From: Psychromonas ossibalaenae ATCC BAA-1528
GTDB lineage: Bacteria > Pseudomonadota > Gammaproteobacteria > Enterobacterales > Psychromonadaceae
Length of the DNA stretch: 64,000 bases
Reading direction: 5' to 3'
NCBI RefSeq assembly: GCF_000381745.1
Contig: NZ_KB906985.1
Location: forward strand, 24,746 to 88,745
In this document: positions 54,863 through 63,677 of the stretch, one piece after another
How positions within the stretch are numbered: the first letter of the stretch is position 1
How the letters are laid out: each line of letters starts with the position of its first letter
Position numbers and translations under genes: made by a program
The notes under the pieces: model-generated
What the model saw: the letters and a program-made list of their open reading frames with translations, nothing else
What the model was told of the DNA's origin: nothing
The model's database searches: none

Positions 54863-55846
54863 ATGTCTTTTTTTCAACAATATGGTCTACTGATGAGTCA
54901 ACTGGATTTAAATCTGTTAAAGGTGTTCAGAGCCTTAATTGAAGTTCAGAATACCCGTAAAGCAGCCGAGCTTCTACACCTCAGCCAGCCTGCGGTGAGC
55001 CGCTGCTTGAGCCGCTTAAGAGACTATTTTGACGATGAATTATTCATCCGTACTTCGCACGGCCTTGAACCAACTTCCAAAGCATTAGAGATTGGTGCTC
55101 GTCTGCCTGCAGCCATGGACCTGCTGATGGAAGCTGTACACGGCAGTGATAATTTTGATCCAAGCTTTTATCACGGTAAAGTGACTATAGCCATTAACGG
55201 GTTTATTGCCCACTGGTTAGCTCCTCCTCTGATCAGCAGTATTGTCAAACAGGCCCCAGATATTGAAATTCAAATCACCAACTGGGAATCGACGACACCA
55301 ATGTTATTAACTGAAGGTCAGATACAGCTGGCAGTTAATTATTTCCCGCTGGATATATCAAAGCAGCTGGTACAAAAAAAATTAGGCCACGAAAAGTTTG
55401 TGGTGCTGTGCCGTAAAGATCACCCCATTCAGGCAGAGGGTATTAAACCTGAACACTTTGAGTTATACCCTCTGGCTTCTCTGCTGATTCCAAACTGGAA
55501 TGAATTTAAAAACCGCACTGCTGAAGTACTTAAAAAATTTAATGTAACCCCTAAAATTCAGCTGCGCAGCAGCCAGCTGAATATTATCCTTAACGCATTA
55601 ACAGAAACGGATATGTTATTCCCCTGTTCAAAATTACTAGCTGCCACACTCGATACAGACAAGCTTAAAGTGCTGGAAGTAAGCAGCGAATTTTATGATT
55701 CGATACCGTCGGGAGATTTTGCGTTAATAACGGCGAATAAATCTCGACGTCATCCGCTTAATCAATGGCTGCAGGCATGCCTTAGCGACTGCGTAAAAGA
55801 ACAGCTTCGTAAAAGAGATGAGCTTGAAAAAAAAGAGACTCATTAG
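54863..55846 (+). CDS. LysR family transcriptional regulator
   Basis: 327-aa LysR regulator of the NodD/LeuO-like subgroup: MSQLDLNLLKVFRALIEVQNTRKAAELLHLSQPAVSRCLSRL is the HTH. ATG 54863 has GAAGGAAC upstream; a second ATG at 54893 begins the conserved part and is possible. The stop codon lies inside the arm of the terminator that follows. Its target is not evident: the next gene is convergent. Confidence 0.87.
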   Translation: MSFFQQYGLLMSQLDLNLLKVFRALIEVQNTRKAAELLHLSQPAVSRCLSRLRDYFDDELFIRTSHGLEPTSKALEIGARLPAAMDLLMEAVHGSDNFDPSFYHGKVTIAINGFIAHWLAPPLISSIVKQAPDIEIQITNWESTTPMLLTEGQIQLAVNYFPLDISKQLVQKKLGHEKFVVLCRKDHPIQAEGIKPEHFELYPLASLLIPNWNEFKNRTAEVLKKFNVTPKIQLRSSQLNIILNALTETDMLFPCSKLLAATLDTDKLKVLEVSSEFYDSIPSGDFALITANKSRRHPLNQWLQACLSDCVKEQLRKRDELEKKETH

Positions 55847-55857
55847 TCTCTTTTTGC
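55829..55857 (+). terminator. Terminator overlapping the LysR stop codon
   Basis: Arms AAAAAGAGACT/AGTCTCTTTTT, loop CATT; the TAG stop at 55844-55846 is at the loop edge. Confidence 0.88.
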
Positions 55858-55886
55858 AAAAATTAAAAACGTTTATAATTAGTTTG

Positions 55887-56864
55887 TTAAGCCGTTAAAG
55901 TTATTTTTCCTACTGCTTCACCGGACTCTAAACGTGCATGAGCATCTGCGGCCTGCCAGATAGTAAAGTTTGAATCATCAATTAACGGTTTGATAAACCC
56001 TTGATCCACCAATTCCGCCACCTGTCTTAAAATCTTACCATGAGCAGCACGATTAATACCTTCGATCATCGGGATCAGCATTAATACACTATGGAAACTC
56101 AAGCTTTTTAAAGCTACTTGTAAAACATTATCAACCGGCAGTGTCGTGGCAACTGCACCGTAAAAACGGGCTGCTTCAAAACTACGCTGAATATTGTCAC
56201 CGGCAATCGTATCGAAAACCGCATCAAAACCTTTACCAGCACTAAACTGCTGTACATACTCCTGCACTGAACAGTTATCCACATTAACTAAGTTATCAGC
56301 ACCTAGACCGGAAGCCTGCTCAATGGTTCTTGATTTCGCCGTTGCTGTTACCGTGGCACCGAAAGACTTAGCAAGCTGTACAGCAATATGACCCACACCA
56401 CCTGTTGCGCCGTGAATCAGTACGTTATCACCGGCTTTAACGGCTAATTTGTCATGTAATGCTTCCCACGCGGTGATTGCAACTAACGGCAGCGCGGCAG
56501 CCTGCTTCATGGTCAGTGTTTTTGGTTTTAGTGCCATCAGCTCTGCATCAACCAGCATGAATTCTGCTAATGCGCCGTCGATGCCCGCAATTCCACCGGC
56601 GCAGCCGTAAACTTCATCTCCTACTTCAAAATTATCAACATCAGCAGCAGCTTCAGTCACTATCCCTGCAACATCTCCATGTAGAATTTCAGGTAAATTT
56701 GCCGACCAGGGGGTATCTACAGAACGCAGCATAGTATCCAACGGGTTAACGCTAGTGGCTTTTACCTGTACGACTAAGTGCCCGGCTTTAAGCGTTGGTT
56801 TATCTTTTTCAGCCTGTTGAAAAACATCACTGCCGCCAAGTTGTTTGATGATCATTGCTTTCAT
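55887..56864 (-). CDS. Quinone oxidoreductase-like MDR dehydrogenase
   Basis: 325-aa zinc-independent medium-chain reductase: VVQVKATSVNPLDTMLRS, LHGDVAGIVTEAAADV, LPLVAITAWEALHDKL and the NAD(P) motif NVLIHGATGGVGHIAVQLAKSFGA. It uses NADPH on quinones or enals/alkenals. Divergent from a LysR gene (142 bp gap) that probably senses the substrate. Confidence 0.87.
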   Translation of the reverse strand: MKAMIIKQLGGSDVFQQAEKDKPTLKAGHLVVQVKATSVNPLDTMLRSVDTPWSANLPEILHGDVAGIVTEAAADVDNFEVGDEVYGCAGGIAGIDGALAEFMLVDAELMALKPKTLTMKQAAALPLVAITAWEALHDKLAVKAGDNVLIHGATGGVGHIAVQLAKSFGATVTATAKSRTIEQASGLGADNLVNVDNCSVQEYVQQFSAGKGFDAVFDTIAGDNIQRSFEAARFYGAVATTLPVDNVLQVALKSLSFHSVLMLIPMIEGINRAAHGKILRQVAELVDQGFIKPLIDDSNFTIWQAADAHARLESGEAVGKITLTA

Positions 56865-57006
56865 ATTAATGCCCTTTTGTTCGTTTATTTAGTTAGTGCG
56901 GACATTGTATAGATTGCCTAAATGACCAACAACACACTAAAAAACAAACTACCTTTGCTTTTTATGCAATAATGTTTTCCCTGCTTAATCCGCTAAGGTA
57001 AATGAA

Positions 57007-57897
57007 ATGAGTATGCTCACACGCCTGCACTACTTTAATTGTGTGGTAGAAACGGGAAGTATTTCCCAGGCAAGCCGCGTTTTTGATCTGCAGCCTTCTT
57101 CAATATCACGGCAGCTGGCGGCATTAGAAAAAGAGTTAGGCATTACGCTGCTCAACCGGACCACACGTAATATCGGCTTAACTGAAGCAGGACAAACCTA
57201 TTATCAGTATTCGCAGCGTATTGTCGCGGAGCTTGAACAGGCAAATCGTGCGGTCAACGATCTGCAGCAGAATCCTAAAGGTAATTTAAAAATCAGCATG
57301 ACAGTGGGATTTGGTGAAAGCTGCGTGCTGCCGCTTATTCCGGCTTTTATACATAAATATCCCGAGGTAAAAATTGAATTAGAGCTCTCCGAGCGGGTGA
57401 TTGATTTAGTCGAAGATAATGTCGATATCGCGATCCGCAGCGGACGTCTTCCCGACTCTAATTTAATTGCCGGAAAGCTGATGGATAATAACTTTATCTT
57501 ATGTGCCAGCCCTGAATATTTAAATACCCACGGCAGCCCTGAAAATACTGAATCACTGGCTGATTATGACTGCATTCGCTACGGTTACTCGGGCTGGCGG
57601 GACTGGTTTGTTATTAAAGGAAAAGCACGTAAATTAACCATTAAAGAGGGACTGGTGGTCAACTCGGTGAACGGCCAGAAACAGCTGTTATTAAATCATG
57701 CCGGTTTGGCATTAATTCCCACATGGGCAGTCAAAGATGAATTAAATAACGGCACTTTACTACAGGTACTAGCGGACAGCATTTTCAGCCCTTATGAGAG
57801 CTTAAGCTCCACCTATGCCATTTATTTGAAGCGTGATCTTATTTCTCCTAAAGTACGGGTATTTTTAGACTTCCTTAAAGAGAATATCACTAAATAA
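57007..57897 (+). CDS. LysR family transcriptional regulator (divergent from the reductase)
   Basis: 296-aa LysR regulator of the CrgA-like group: HTH FNCVVETGSISQASRVFDLQPSSISRQLAALEKELG, RTTRNIGLTEAG, effector domain VDIAIRSGRLPDSNLIAG and LCASPEYLNTHG. It very likely controls the reductase at 55887-56864. Confidence 0.87.
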   Translation: MSMLTRLHYFNCVVETGSISQASRVFDLQPSSISRQLAALEKELGITLLNRTTRNIGLTEAGQTYYQYSQRIVAELEQANRAVNDLQQNPKGNLKISMTVGFGESCVLPLIPAFIHKYPEVKIELELSERVIDLVEDNVDIAIRSGRLPDSNLIAGKLMDNNFILCASPEYLNTHGSPENTESLADYDCIRYGYSGWRDWFVIKGKARKLTIKEGLVVNSVNGQKQLLLNHAGLALIPTWAVKDELNNGTLLQVLADSIFSPYESLSSTYAIYLKRDLISPKVRVFLDFLKENITK

Positions 57898-57900
57898 AAA

Positions 57901-57922
57901 CAGGAGACCAATAGGTCTCCTG
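57901..57922 (-). terminator. Terminator of the ArsR-type gene
   Basis: Arms CAGGAGACC/GGTCTCCTG; on the minus strand a TTTTTATTTA run follows. It may also work, more weakly, for the convergent LysR gene. Confidence 0.75.
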
Positions 57923-57928
57923 CCCTAA

Positions 57929-58231
57929 TCAACCAATATCTTCCATATCCGCACAGCATTCATCCTGTAGAAAGGTAATCACCGATTCCAGTTTCTTATA
58001 TTCAGCAACACAATAAAGCACACGTCCTTCGCGGCGCTGCGTCACCAGCCCAGCGGAAACCAGGCCGGAAATATGATGTGACAATGTTGAGCCGGGAATA
58101 GCCAGCTCTTCCTGCACCACACCAACGGCAATGCCTTGAAAACCAGATTTTACTAAGCGTTTAAAAATCGCTAATCGTGTTGGATGACCTAATTCTTTCA
58201 ATGCCTTAGCAATCACTTCTAATTCCATCAT
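57929..58231 (-). CDS. ArsR/SmtB-family HTH repressor
   Basis: 100-aa winged-HTH protein: ALKELGHPTRLAIFKRLV, VVQEELAIPGSTLSHHISGLVSAGLVTQRREGRVLYCV. ATG 58231 has AGAGGTG upstream; the listed upstream extension is not family-like. The metal-site residues of ArsR itself (ELCVC) are absent; Cys residues are limited to the YCV and ECCAD positions. It may sense metal or another stress. A long palindrome lies in its promoter. Confidence 0.82.
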   Translation of the reverse strand: MMELEVIAKALKELGHPTRLAIFKRLVKSGFQGIAVGVVQEELAIPGSTLSHHISGLVSAGLVTQRREGRVLYCVAEYKKLESVITFLQDECCADMEDIG

Positions 58232-58244
58232 ATTCACCTCTTTA

Positions 58245-58278
58245 TTGATATATTTCGATATTAGCAGAAATATATTGA
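58245..58278. promoter_or_regulatory. Long palindrome upstream of the ArsR gene
   Basis: Arms TTGATATATTTC (58245-58256) and GAAATATATTGA (58267-58278) pair at 10 of 12 positions around a 10-base spacer, 14 bp upstream of the ATG. Typical ArsR-family operator layout; autoregulation is inferred. Confidence 0.7.
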
Positions 58279-58364
58279 CTCGGATAGTTATCTTCAACCC
58301 TATCGACTTTCCGAGGATTACTAATAAGTCAGAAAATCAAAGCGTTTTGTAAATATATGCCCTA

Positions 58365-58382
58365 CTGACACACAGTTGTCAG
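58365..58382. promoter_or_regulatory. Short palindrome before the GST-like gene
   Basis: CTGACA-N6-TGTCAG, followed by another GTCAGTA 8 bp later. The binding protein is unknown. Confidence 0.4.
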
Positions 58383-58423
58383 TAAGGTGTCAGTACCATT
58401 GCTATATACACCAAGGAGGTAAT

Positions 58424-59122
58424 ATGCTTATTTTAAAACAAACCCAGGTTCAATTTGATGGAATCAATGCCAGTCCATTCTGTGCAAAATTAGAGCTGTT
58501 TTTAACTTACTTTAAAATTCCATTTAAAATAGAGGCTGCATTACCCATGCACGGTCCGCATAAAAAAATTCCATTTGTCGAGTATCAAGGAGAGACCCTC
58601 GGTGATTCTGAGCTGATCCTGCAGCGGTTAATAAAAGATTATAAAATTGAACAAGGTTTAACCGATATGCAGATAAGCCAAGGTATCGCCTGGCAGGCCA
58701 TGCTTGAACAGCACCTCTACTGGATAATGGTTTACAACCGCTGGGTCCCGGAGCAAAGCTGGAAAATTTTAGAAAATGCATTTTTCAGTCAGTTGAGGCA
58801 ACCCTTACGCGCTATTATCGCCAGACAGTCACGAAAACTAGCAAAGAAGAATTTATACGCACAGGGCATAGGACGATTTAATCTAGAGCAGCTACTGGAA
58901 TTAGCAGAGCAGGACTTAAAAGCGTTAAATGTCCATTTGGCTGACAATGCATTTATCTGCGGTGAAGTTTTCAGCCATTTTGATCTGTTTGCTTATGCAC
59001 TGATTAAAAACATAAATAGCTGTGAGATAAACACACCATTAAGTGAGTTGAGCCGGCAGTTTAAAGAGCTTTGCCGCTATCAGCAGCGGGTAGAAGCGCA
59101 GCTTGCTCCTGGCTGTGAATAA
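58424..59122 (+). CDS. Glutathione S-transferase-like protein (metaxin/FAX-type)
   Basis: 232-aa two-domain GST fold. ATG 58424 has a perfect AGGAGGTAAT at 6-bp spacing; the longer frame start at 58376 lacks one. The N-terminal thioredoxin-like part (INASPFCAKLELFLTYFKIPF, then KKIPFVEYQGETLGDSELIL) resembles the failed-axon-connections/metaxin group. The C-terminal part is all-helical. It is divergent from the ArsR gene, so it could be its target. Its 3' end overlaps the convergent WYL gene by 62 bp. Confidence 0.8.
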   Translation: MLILKQTQVQFDGINASPFCAKLELFLTYFKIPFKIEAALPMHGPHKKIPFVEYQGETLGDSELILQRLIKDYKIEQGLTDMQISQGIAWQAMLEQHLYWIMVYNRWVPEQSWKILENAFFSQLRQPLRAIIARQSRKLAKKNLYAQGIGRFNLEQLLELAEQDLKALNVHLADNAFICGEVFSHFDLFAYALIKNINSCEINTPLSELSRQFKELCRYQQRVEAQLAPGCE

Positions 59123-59777
59123 ACGCTTTTAAAGATATCTCTTCACTGCTGCTGAAGAAAACAGCAGTCAACATAAGACTATGCATGCGGTCTAAGCGAA
59201 ACGCACGAAAATCCCGGCGTTTTTCGCACCAGGCCGCCAGTGTCCAGACTTTTCCCCAGAATGCTAAAGCCAGCGGCCGGATCAAGCGTTCACTATAATC
59301 GCCATTTGCATCGCTGTACTGCAGCGACAGGACCTGCTGTTTGTCTATTGCTGCGCGGCATAAGGCCATTTTCTTTTTATACTTTTTATCCACCAGCCCG
59401 GATGGTGCGTGTAATACCATCTGATCTAATAACGGCTGTTTCTGCTGCGGCAGACTATGCTGAATTTTTTGTAACAGGGAGGCAGCCGCATCTGCCAGAT
59501 AATCATCCGCGGTCTGCTGCACCAGCTTGGCACCGAAAGAAAGCGCCAGTAACTCCTCTTCATTAAACATTAACGGCGGCATATCAAAGCTTTGATCCAG
59601 CCAGTAACCTACCCCTGTTTCGCTGATAACAGGAATACCGGAGAGCGTAAGATCATTAATATGGCGATAAATGGTGCGCACCGAAAGACCCAAGCGATCC
59701 GCTAAATACTGGGCGGTGGTGGTTCTACGGCTGCGTAATATTTCCACAATTTGAAATAGTCGTTCGGTACGGTTCAT
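59061..59777 (-). CDS. WYL-domain HTH regulator (YafY/DeoR-like)
   Basis: 238-aa regulator with an N-terminal HTH (TERLFQIVEILRSRRTTTAQYLADRLGLSVRTIYRHINDL, GIPVISETGVGYWL) and a WYL effector domain (about 140-215; QQVLSLQYSDANGDYSERLI, RPLALAFWGKVWTLAAWCE, FRAFRLDRM). ATG 59777 has AAGGAAAGTT upstream. Its stop lies 62 bp inside the convergent GST-like gene. Confidence 0.87.
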   Translation of the reverse strand: MNRTERLFQIVEILRSRRTTTAQYLADRLGLSVRTIYRHINDLTLSGIPVISETGVGYWLDQSFDMPPLMFNEEELLALSFGAKLVQQTADDYLADAAASLLQKIQHSLPQQKQPLLDQMVLHAPSGLVDKKYKKKMALCRAAIDKQQVLSLQYSDANGDYSERLIRPLALAFWGKVWTLAAWCEKRRDFRAFRLDRMHSLMLTAVFFSSSEEISLKAFIHSQEQAALLPAADSGKAL

Positions 59778-59970
59778 TAACTTTCCTTGCTAAAGATGAA
59801 ACCCATTTTCTCAAAACAGAGAATGGACACTTATCACCCTCAATGCAAGAACAGCAGTTAAATCTGGAAGAAAGCGGCTGCGGCAGATAGGCGGGCGCAA
59901 AATAACTTGTGACACGAATAACGAACAAGTACATTAAACTTCAAGGAACAATCATTTTAGGAAAATACTC

Positions 59971-60453
59971 ATGTCATACCATATTTCAGAAATACAGCCC
60001 GCAGACGATAAAACAATCTGTAATATTATCAAAAGTGTCGGTATCGAACACGGTGCAGTAGGTGAAGGTTTCGGCCCTTCCGACCCGGAAGTAGAGTGCA
60101 TGAGCAGCCACTATAACGGAAACAATAACAGTCGTTATTTAGTGGCTAAAATTGACGGCCGGGTTGTCGGCGGCGGCGGTATTGCACCTTTTAACGGCAG
60201 CAGTGAAACCTGCGAGTTACGTAAGTTGTTTTTACTTCCTGAAAGCAGAGGTTTCGGTATCGGCAAAGCCTTAACTGAACAATGTCTGGATTACGCAAAA
60301 TCACAGGGGTATCTACACTGTTATCTGGATACCTTATCTGCTATGAAGCCTGCCATAAAATTATATGAAAATGCTGGTTTTAGACATTTAGCGCAGCCCC
60401 TTGCCGGCACCATTCACGGCAGTTGTGATGTCTGGATGCTGAAAGAGTTATAG
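59971..60453 (+). CDS. GNAT family N-acetyltransferase
   Basis: 160-aa acetyltransferase. Motifs: VVGGGGIAPFNG, ELRKLFLLPESRGFGIGKALTEQCLDYA (acetyl-CoA loop RGFGIG) and PAIKLYENAGFRHL. Monocistronic, with TAGGAAAA upstream of the start. The substrate is unknown. Confidence 0.87.
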   Translation: MSYHISEIQPADDKTICNIIKSVGIEHGAVGEGFGPSDPEVECMSSHYNGNNNSRYLVAKIDGRVVGGGGIAPFNGSSETCELRKLFLLPESRGFGIGKALTEQCLDYAKSQGYLHCYLDTLSAMKPAIKLYENAGFRHLAQPLAGTIHGSCDVWMLKEL

Positions 60454-60533
60454 CGACGACTGCCCCCAATATACAGGGGGTTATTTGCCGCAGTAACTAG
60501 TTCGTCAATTGAGGTTTATCAAACTTTTTTATG

Positions 60534-60632
60534 TTATTCATCCTTGGGTCTGGCCTGAATTTTATAATAAAACTGCAGTCCACCAACAATTACAGCCAAA
60601 CCAAGCAGTAGTACATATGAATAATTTTCCAT
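60534..60632 (-). CDS. Small 32-aa single-span membrane peptide
   Basis: Sequence begins MENYSYVLLLGLAVIVGGL and ends IQARPKDE, with one membrane helix at about 6-22 and a short charged tail. A strong CAGGGGGTAAAGAG precedes the ATG, in line with real translation. No other gene lies in 60454-61021 apart from the repeat. Small membrane peptides of this layout often bind larger membrane complexes; no family was recognised. Confidence 0.6.
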   Translation of the reverse strand: MENYSYVLLLGLAVIVGGLQFYYKIQARPKDE

Positions 60633-60774
60633 CTCTTTACCCCCTGTTGATAACATAAGAGTTTAATTTTTATCATGCACACATCAGCAATAACAAGAGG
60701 CAGATTCACAAGGTGTGAGAGAGGCGGGGTTTTATAGTTGGCAATACAACAAAACAACGGGTGCAGACAAGATC

Positions 60775-61005
60775 TATACCCATGATACTTCAAGATGCTA
60801 GGCATAAAATTGAAGTATAGTTATTCTACATAGAGATTTTATAACAACGCAGATTGGTGCTGTTTGCGTTGCCCTACGGGGCGCAAGCTCGAAAACCAGT
60901 CCCGCGTTGCAACAATCGAAAAGGGAGTACCATTACCTCATGTTGCTCCTTGTTCTGGTATTCGAGCTAGTGCCTGACAAAGCATCTTGAGGTAACATGG
61001 GTATA
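60775..61005. repeat. Structured intergenic repeat element, copy B (231 bp)
   Basis: Terminal inverted repeats at 60775-60799 and 60981-61005 pair at 23 of 25 positions, both starting TATACCCATG. An inner 14-bp stem, 60886-60899 with 60955-60968 (13 of 14 pairs), and GCAACA/TGTTGC (60909-60914/60941-60946) follow. It shares CCCTACGGG, GAAAAGGGA and overall order with copy A at 5737-6003 but differs in arm sequence. It lies 16 bp beyond the stop of the next minus-strand gene. Confidence 0.8.
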
Positions 61006-61021
61006 TATTAATCACAAAGAA

Positions 61022-61783
61022 TTACTGCGCAGCTTTGACTTTCTGCAGCTGTAACAGATGGTTGTAGCGCCCGCTTGCTTTTAATTCTGCCAGTCCAAGG
61101 TTAAAAGCATTAAGTAAGTATTTCGCACGCTGATCCGGCATTTTCCGGGAGAAAATAAGCGAAATAGGTATCTCAGCAAAAATGTGCGGATCATAAGTAA
61201 TAAGTTTAGCCGTTTCCACCGTCAGGTATTCATTAATCAAGCAGTTACCAACGAGAAGATCCATCGGAAAAAGATCAATAACCTGTTTATTTAAATTACT
61301 GATATTTCTTGGATTATCATCCACATAGTTAATGTTTAACAAACCATTTTTAACAGCATTATCAAATTTGCTGCCGAATTTATAAGTGTTTGTCACACCA
61401 ATACGCAGCCCTTTGAGATCATCAATACTATTATAAATAAAATTTAATGATTCTAAATGAAAGAAGACCTTACGGCTGGTATAGATCGGATCTGAAAAAT
61501 AAAAGTCACGGCTGCGTTGTTCATCCGCCACCCAGCCTAAAGAGCCGTCAAATTTATGATCTCGGGCTTCGCTGTAACTTACAGCCCATGGTTGAAACTG
61601 ATAAATCACATCAAAGTCCTGCAGAGCAAAAGCTTCCCGTACAATCAGCGCTAAAATACCGTCATTTTCATAACGCTGTGAAATTAAAGGCGACCATTCT
61701 CCTGTTGTCAGGCGCACAATCTGATTCGCAGAAACTTGAACTGCACAGAGCAAAGCGATAAGAATAAAAATGACACGTAACAT
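61022..61783 (-). CDS. Periplasmic solute-binding protein-like, family 3
   Basis: 253-aa exported protein: signal LRVIFILIALLCAVQVSA, cleavage before NQIV. The SBP_bac_3 fold is indicated by LTTGEWSPLIS, AFALQDFDVIYQFQPWAVSYSEARDHKFDGSLGW and LKGLRIGVTNTYKFG. No ABC partner is adjacent. Alternatively a periplasmic sensor-type protein, as often seen in marine gammaproteobacteria. GAGGAAG precedes the ATG. Confidence 0.8.
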   Translation of the reverse strand: MLRVIFILIALLCAVQVSANQIVRLTTGEWSPLISQRYENDGILALIVREAFALQDFDVIYQFQPWAVSYSEARDHKFDGSLGWVADEQRSRDFYFSDPIYTSRKVFFHLESLNFIYNSIDDLKGLRIGVTNTYKFGSKFDNAVKNGLLNINYVDDNPRNISNLNKQVIDLFPMDLLVGNCLINEYLTVETAKLITYDPHIFAEIPISLIFSRKMPDQRAKYLLNAFNLGLAELKASGRYNHLLQLQKVKAAQ

Positions 61784-61982
61784 GCTTCCTCCTAGCCAGA
61801 GATTTCTAACTCACTATTATTATAGCGGCCAGTGAAGTTCCCTCTCTTTCATTCCATACGTGTTTAGCCCCGGGTACAGAAGCACACAACAAAATGGTAG
61901 AAATACATGACTGCATTTAAAGTCTATACCCGATTTGGAATTAAGCAGAGCCTATCGTTCTTTTCTGACAGCTTGCCAATAT

Positions 61983-62279
61983 TTAGCGGCACTGAAAAAT
62001 ATTCTTACTGCCAAAAAGAAATTTTTTACATGACATGCAGCGGTGTTTATAACGAGGGTCATTAACGCGGGTTAACGGCTGAAATAAAACTTTATCTGAT
62101 TTACAGCTGTAACAAAGCGCTTTTTCATTATCATCTGTGCGGCACTCTGGGTGGCGCTCAAGATATTCGGCCAAAGAGGGTAATTTACGTAAATGACGGC
62201 CTTTCAGCTTAAAATAAAATAGCAAATAAGCCGCAAGTGCGGCGCCGGCCGAAACCGCGCCGATCCATACCAGATCCAT
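61983..62279 (-). CDS. Small membrane protein with zinc-ribbon-like cysteines
   Basis: 98 aa: one N-terminal membrane segment (about 3-22), a basic linker, then two CxxC pairs in CYSCKSDKVLF and CMSCKKFLF, a likely zinc ribbon, plus two further Cys. ATG 62279 has AGGGAAGG upstream. The fold is recognisable, the function is not. Confidence 0.65.
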   Translation of the reverse strand: MDLVWIGAVSAGAALAAYLLFYFKLKGRHLRKLPSLAEYLERHPECRTDDNEKALCYSCKSDKVLFQPLTRVNDPRYKHRCMSCKKFLFGSKNIFQCR

Positions 62280-62483
62280 ATATTCAACCTTCCCTGTTGA
62301 GTATTAACATTTGTTTAAAAAACAAACCATAATTTGTCTTTTTAGCACATACAGATCCGGATAAATTTGATAAATATCAGTTTATTGAACAAGCACTTCG
62401 CTTTAACAGCCGGAACAGAAAAAGGAATCAGCAATTGTGATGAACAATACATTTCTCTTTTCGGATTTATCTGTCTGCCAAAG

Positions 62484-63044
62484 CTAACGCTGTCCGGGCA
62501 GATTCAGTTTCATATCTATATTAACCATCTCAGTCGTAAATGAGCCGTATTCTTCAAAGCCGAATTTTTTATAAAAAGATCTAGCCAGATGGTTGGACTG
62601 CTGCGTTCCACCCATTAAAACCAGGCTTCTCAGACCTTGATTTGAGGAAAATTCAATAATTTTCAGCATGACCTGACTAGCAATACCGCTGTTCTGATAT
62701 TTATCTGCAATGCAGGGAGCAAAGACAGGATCTATGTTACAGTCCAGAGTTGTTCCATAGGAATGATAACGCTTCTTTTCGTGCTCAAACAGGTTGAAAT
62801 CAAGGATAAAATAACCCGCTATTTCAGACTCATTTTCAACAATAAACCGAGTTATATTGGTATTACCAACCTCAGAGCACAGCAATGATGCATGCTCTTG
62901 GGTCAAAAGGTGCGGGCCAAACCTTGAACGTGTCTGCGCCGATAAGTTTACAAAAAAATCCCCCAGTATCTGCGCATCATCAGCCTGCAGTTCGCGAAAC
63001 ACAAATGTTCTATTATTTTTTGCAGTAATAATTTGTTTTTCCAT
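62484..63044 (-). CDS. GNAT family N-acetyltransferase
   Basis: 186-aa acetyltransferase. FRELQADDAQILGDFFVNLS opens the fold; the acetyl-CoA region is CIADKYQNSGIASQVMLKIIEF (QNSGIA loop), then SLVLMGGTQQSNHLARSFYKKFGFEEYG. Substrate unknown. Confidence 0.82.
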   Translation of the reverse strand: MEKQIITAKNNRTFVFRELQADDAQILGDFFVNLSAQTRSRFGPHLLTQEHASLLCSEVGNTNITRFIVENESEIAGYFILDFNLFEHEKKRYHSYGTTLDCNIDPVFAPCIADKYQNSGIASQVMLKIIEFSSNQGLRSLVLMGGTQQSNHLARSFYKKFGFEEYGSFTTEMVNIDMKLNLPGQR

Positions 63045-63081
63045 AATTTTCCTATGTTCCTCTATTTGCTGTCAGCCGCAT

Positions 63082-63675
63082 TTAAATACTGCGTACCACG
63101 GATAATTCATCACGAGAAAACAGCCCGTGTTGTAGAAAGTGTTTTACCTGGCTAATGACTCGATTATTTTTCATCATAAAGGGGTGTGTTACCGGCATAA
63201 CCAAATGATCTTTCATACCGCTTAATCTGGTGCTGTGCACTGCAACCTTACCGTCGTTCTGTCCCGGCAGTAACGTTGACAGAATCGGGTTAACACTGCG
63301 TTTTCCAGCAATAATACCCAGTTCAAAGTCGGCCCCACCAATACTATTTACAAAGCTGTCCGGCTCAGTACCCAGCTGCATACCCGCCTGCTTATTAAAG
63401 TGCCGGTTTTTAATCAGCCTGCCTAACAGATCAATCAGCTGAGAACCCTGATTAGGCGGCCCCAACATCACCACCCTGCCAAGGTTATTAATATGTCTCT
63501 TTTGTAAATATAACCGTATTAAAATACCGCCCATGGAATGACTGACAAAATGCACTTTGTCCGACTCCGGGCATAACTGCAGCGCCTGGTTAATAGTATT
63601 TTCAGCCAGTATTTCCATAGAATATTTTAATGACGGATAACAACAGTTAATCACTAGATATCCCTGCCTGGTCAC
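63082..63675 (-). pseudogene. Alpha/beta hydrolase (lipase-like), 5' part removed by the IS element
   Basis: The frame keeps GYLVINCCYPSLKYSMEILAE, the nucleophile elbow HFVSHSMGGILIRLYL, GPPNQGSQLIDLLG and the His region MPVTHPFMMKN. In intact relatives about 40 residues, including the oxyanion LHG loop, precede QGYLV. Here the IS transposase stop lies 2 bp before the first possible start (GTG 63675), and the next in-frame triplet upstream in the IS end is TAA. Thus the gene has lost its start, signal or oxyanion part and is probably inactive. Confidence 0.75.
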
Positions 63676-63677
63676 GG

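Noticed and set aside
61447..61761. 104-aa plus-strand ORF
   Set aside because: Antisense to a solute-binding protein with a clear signal peptide.
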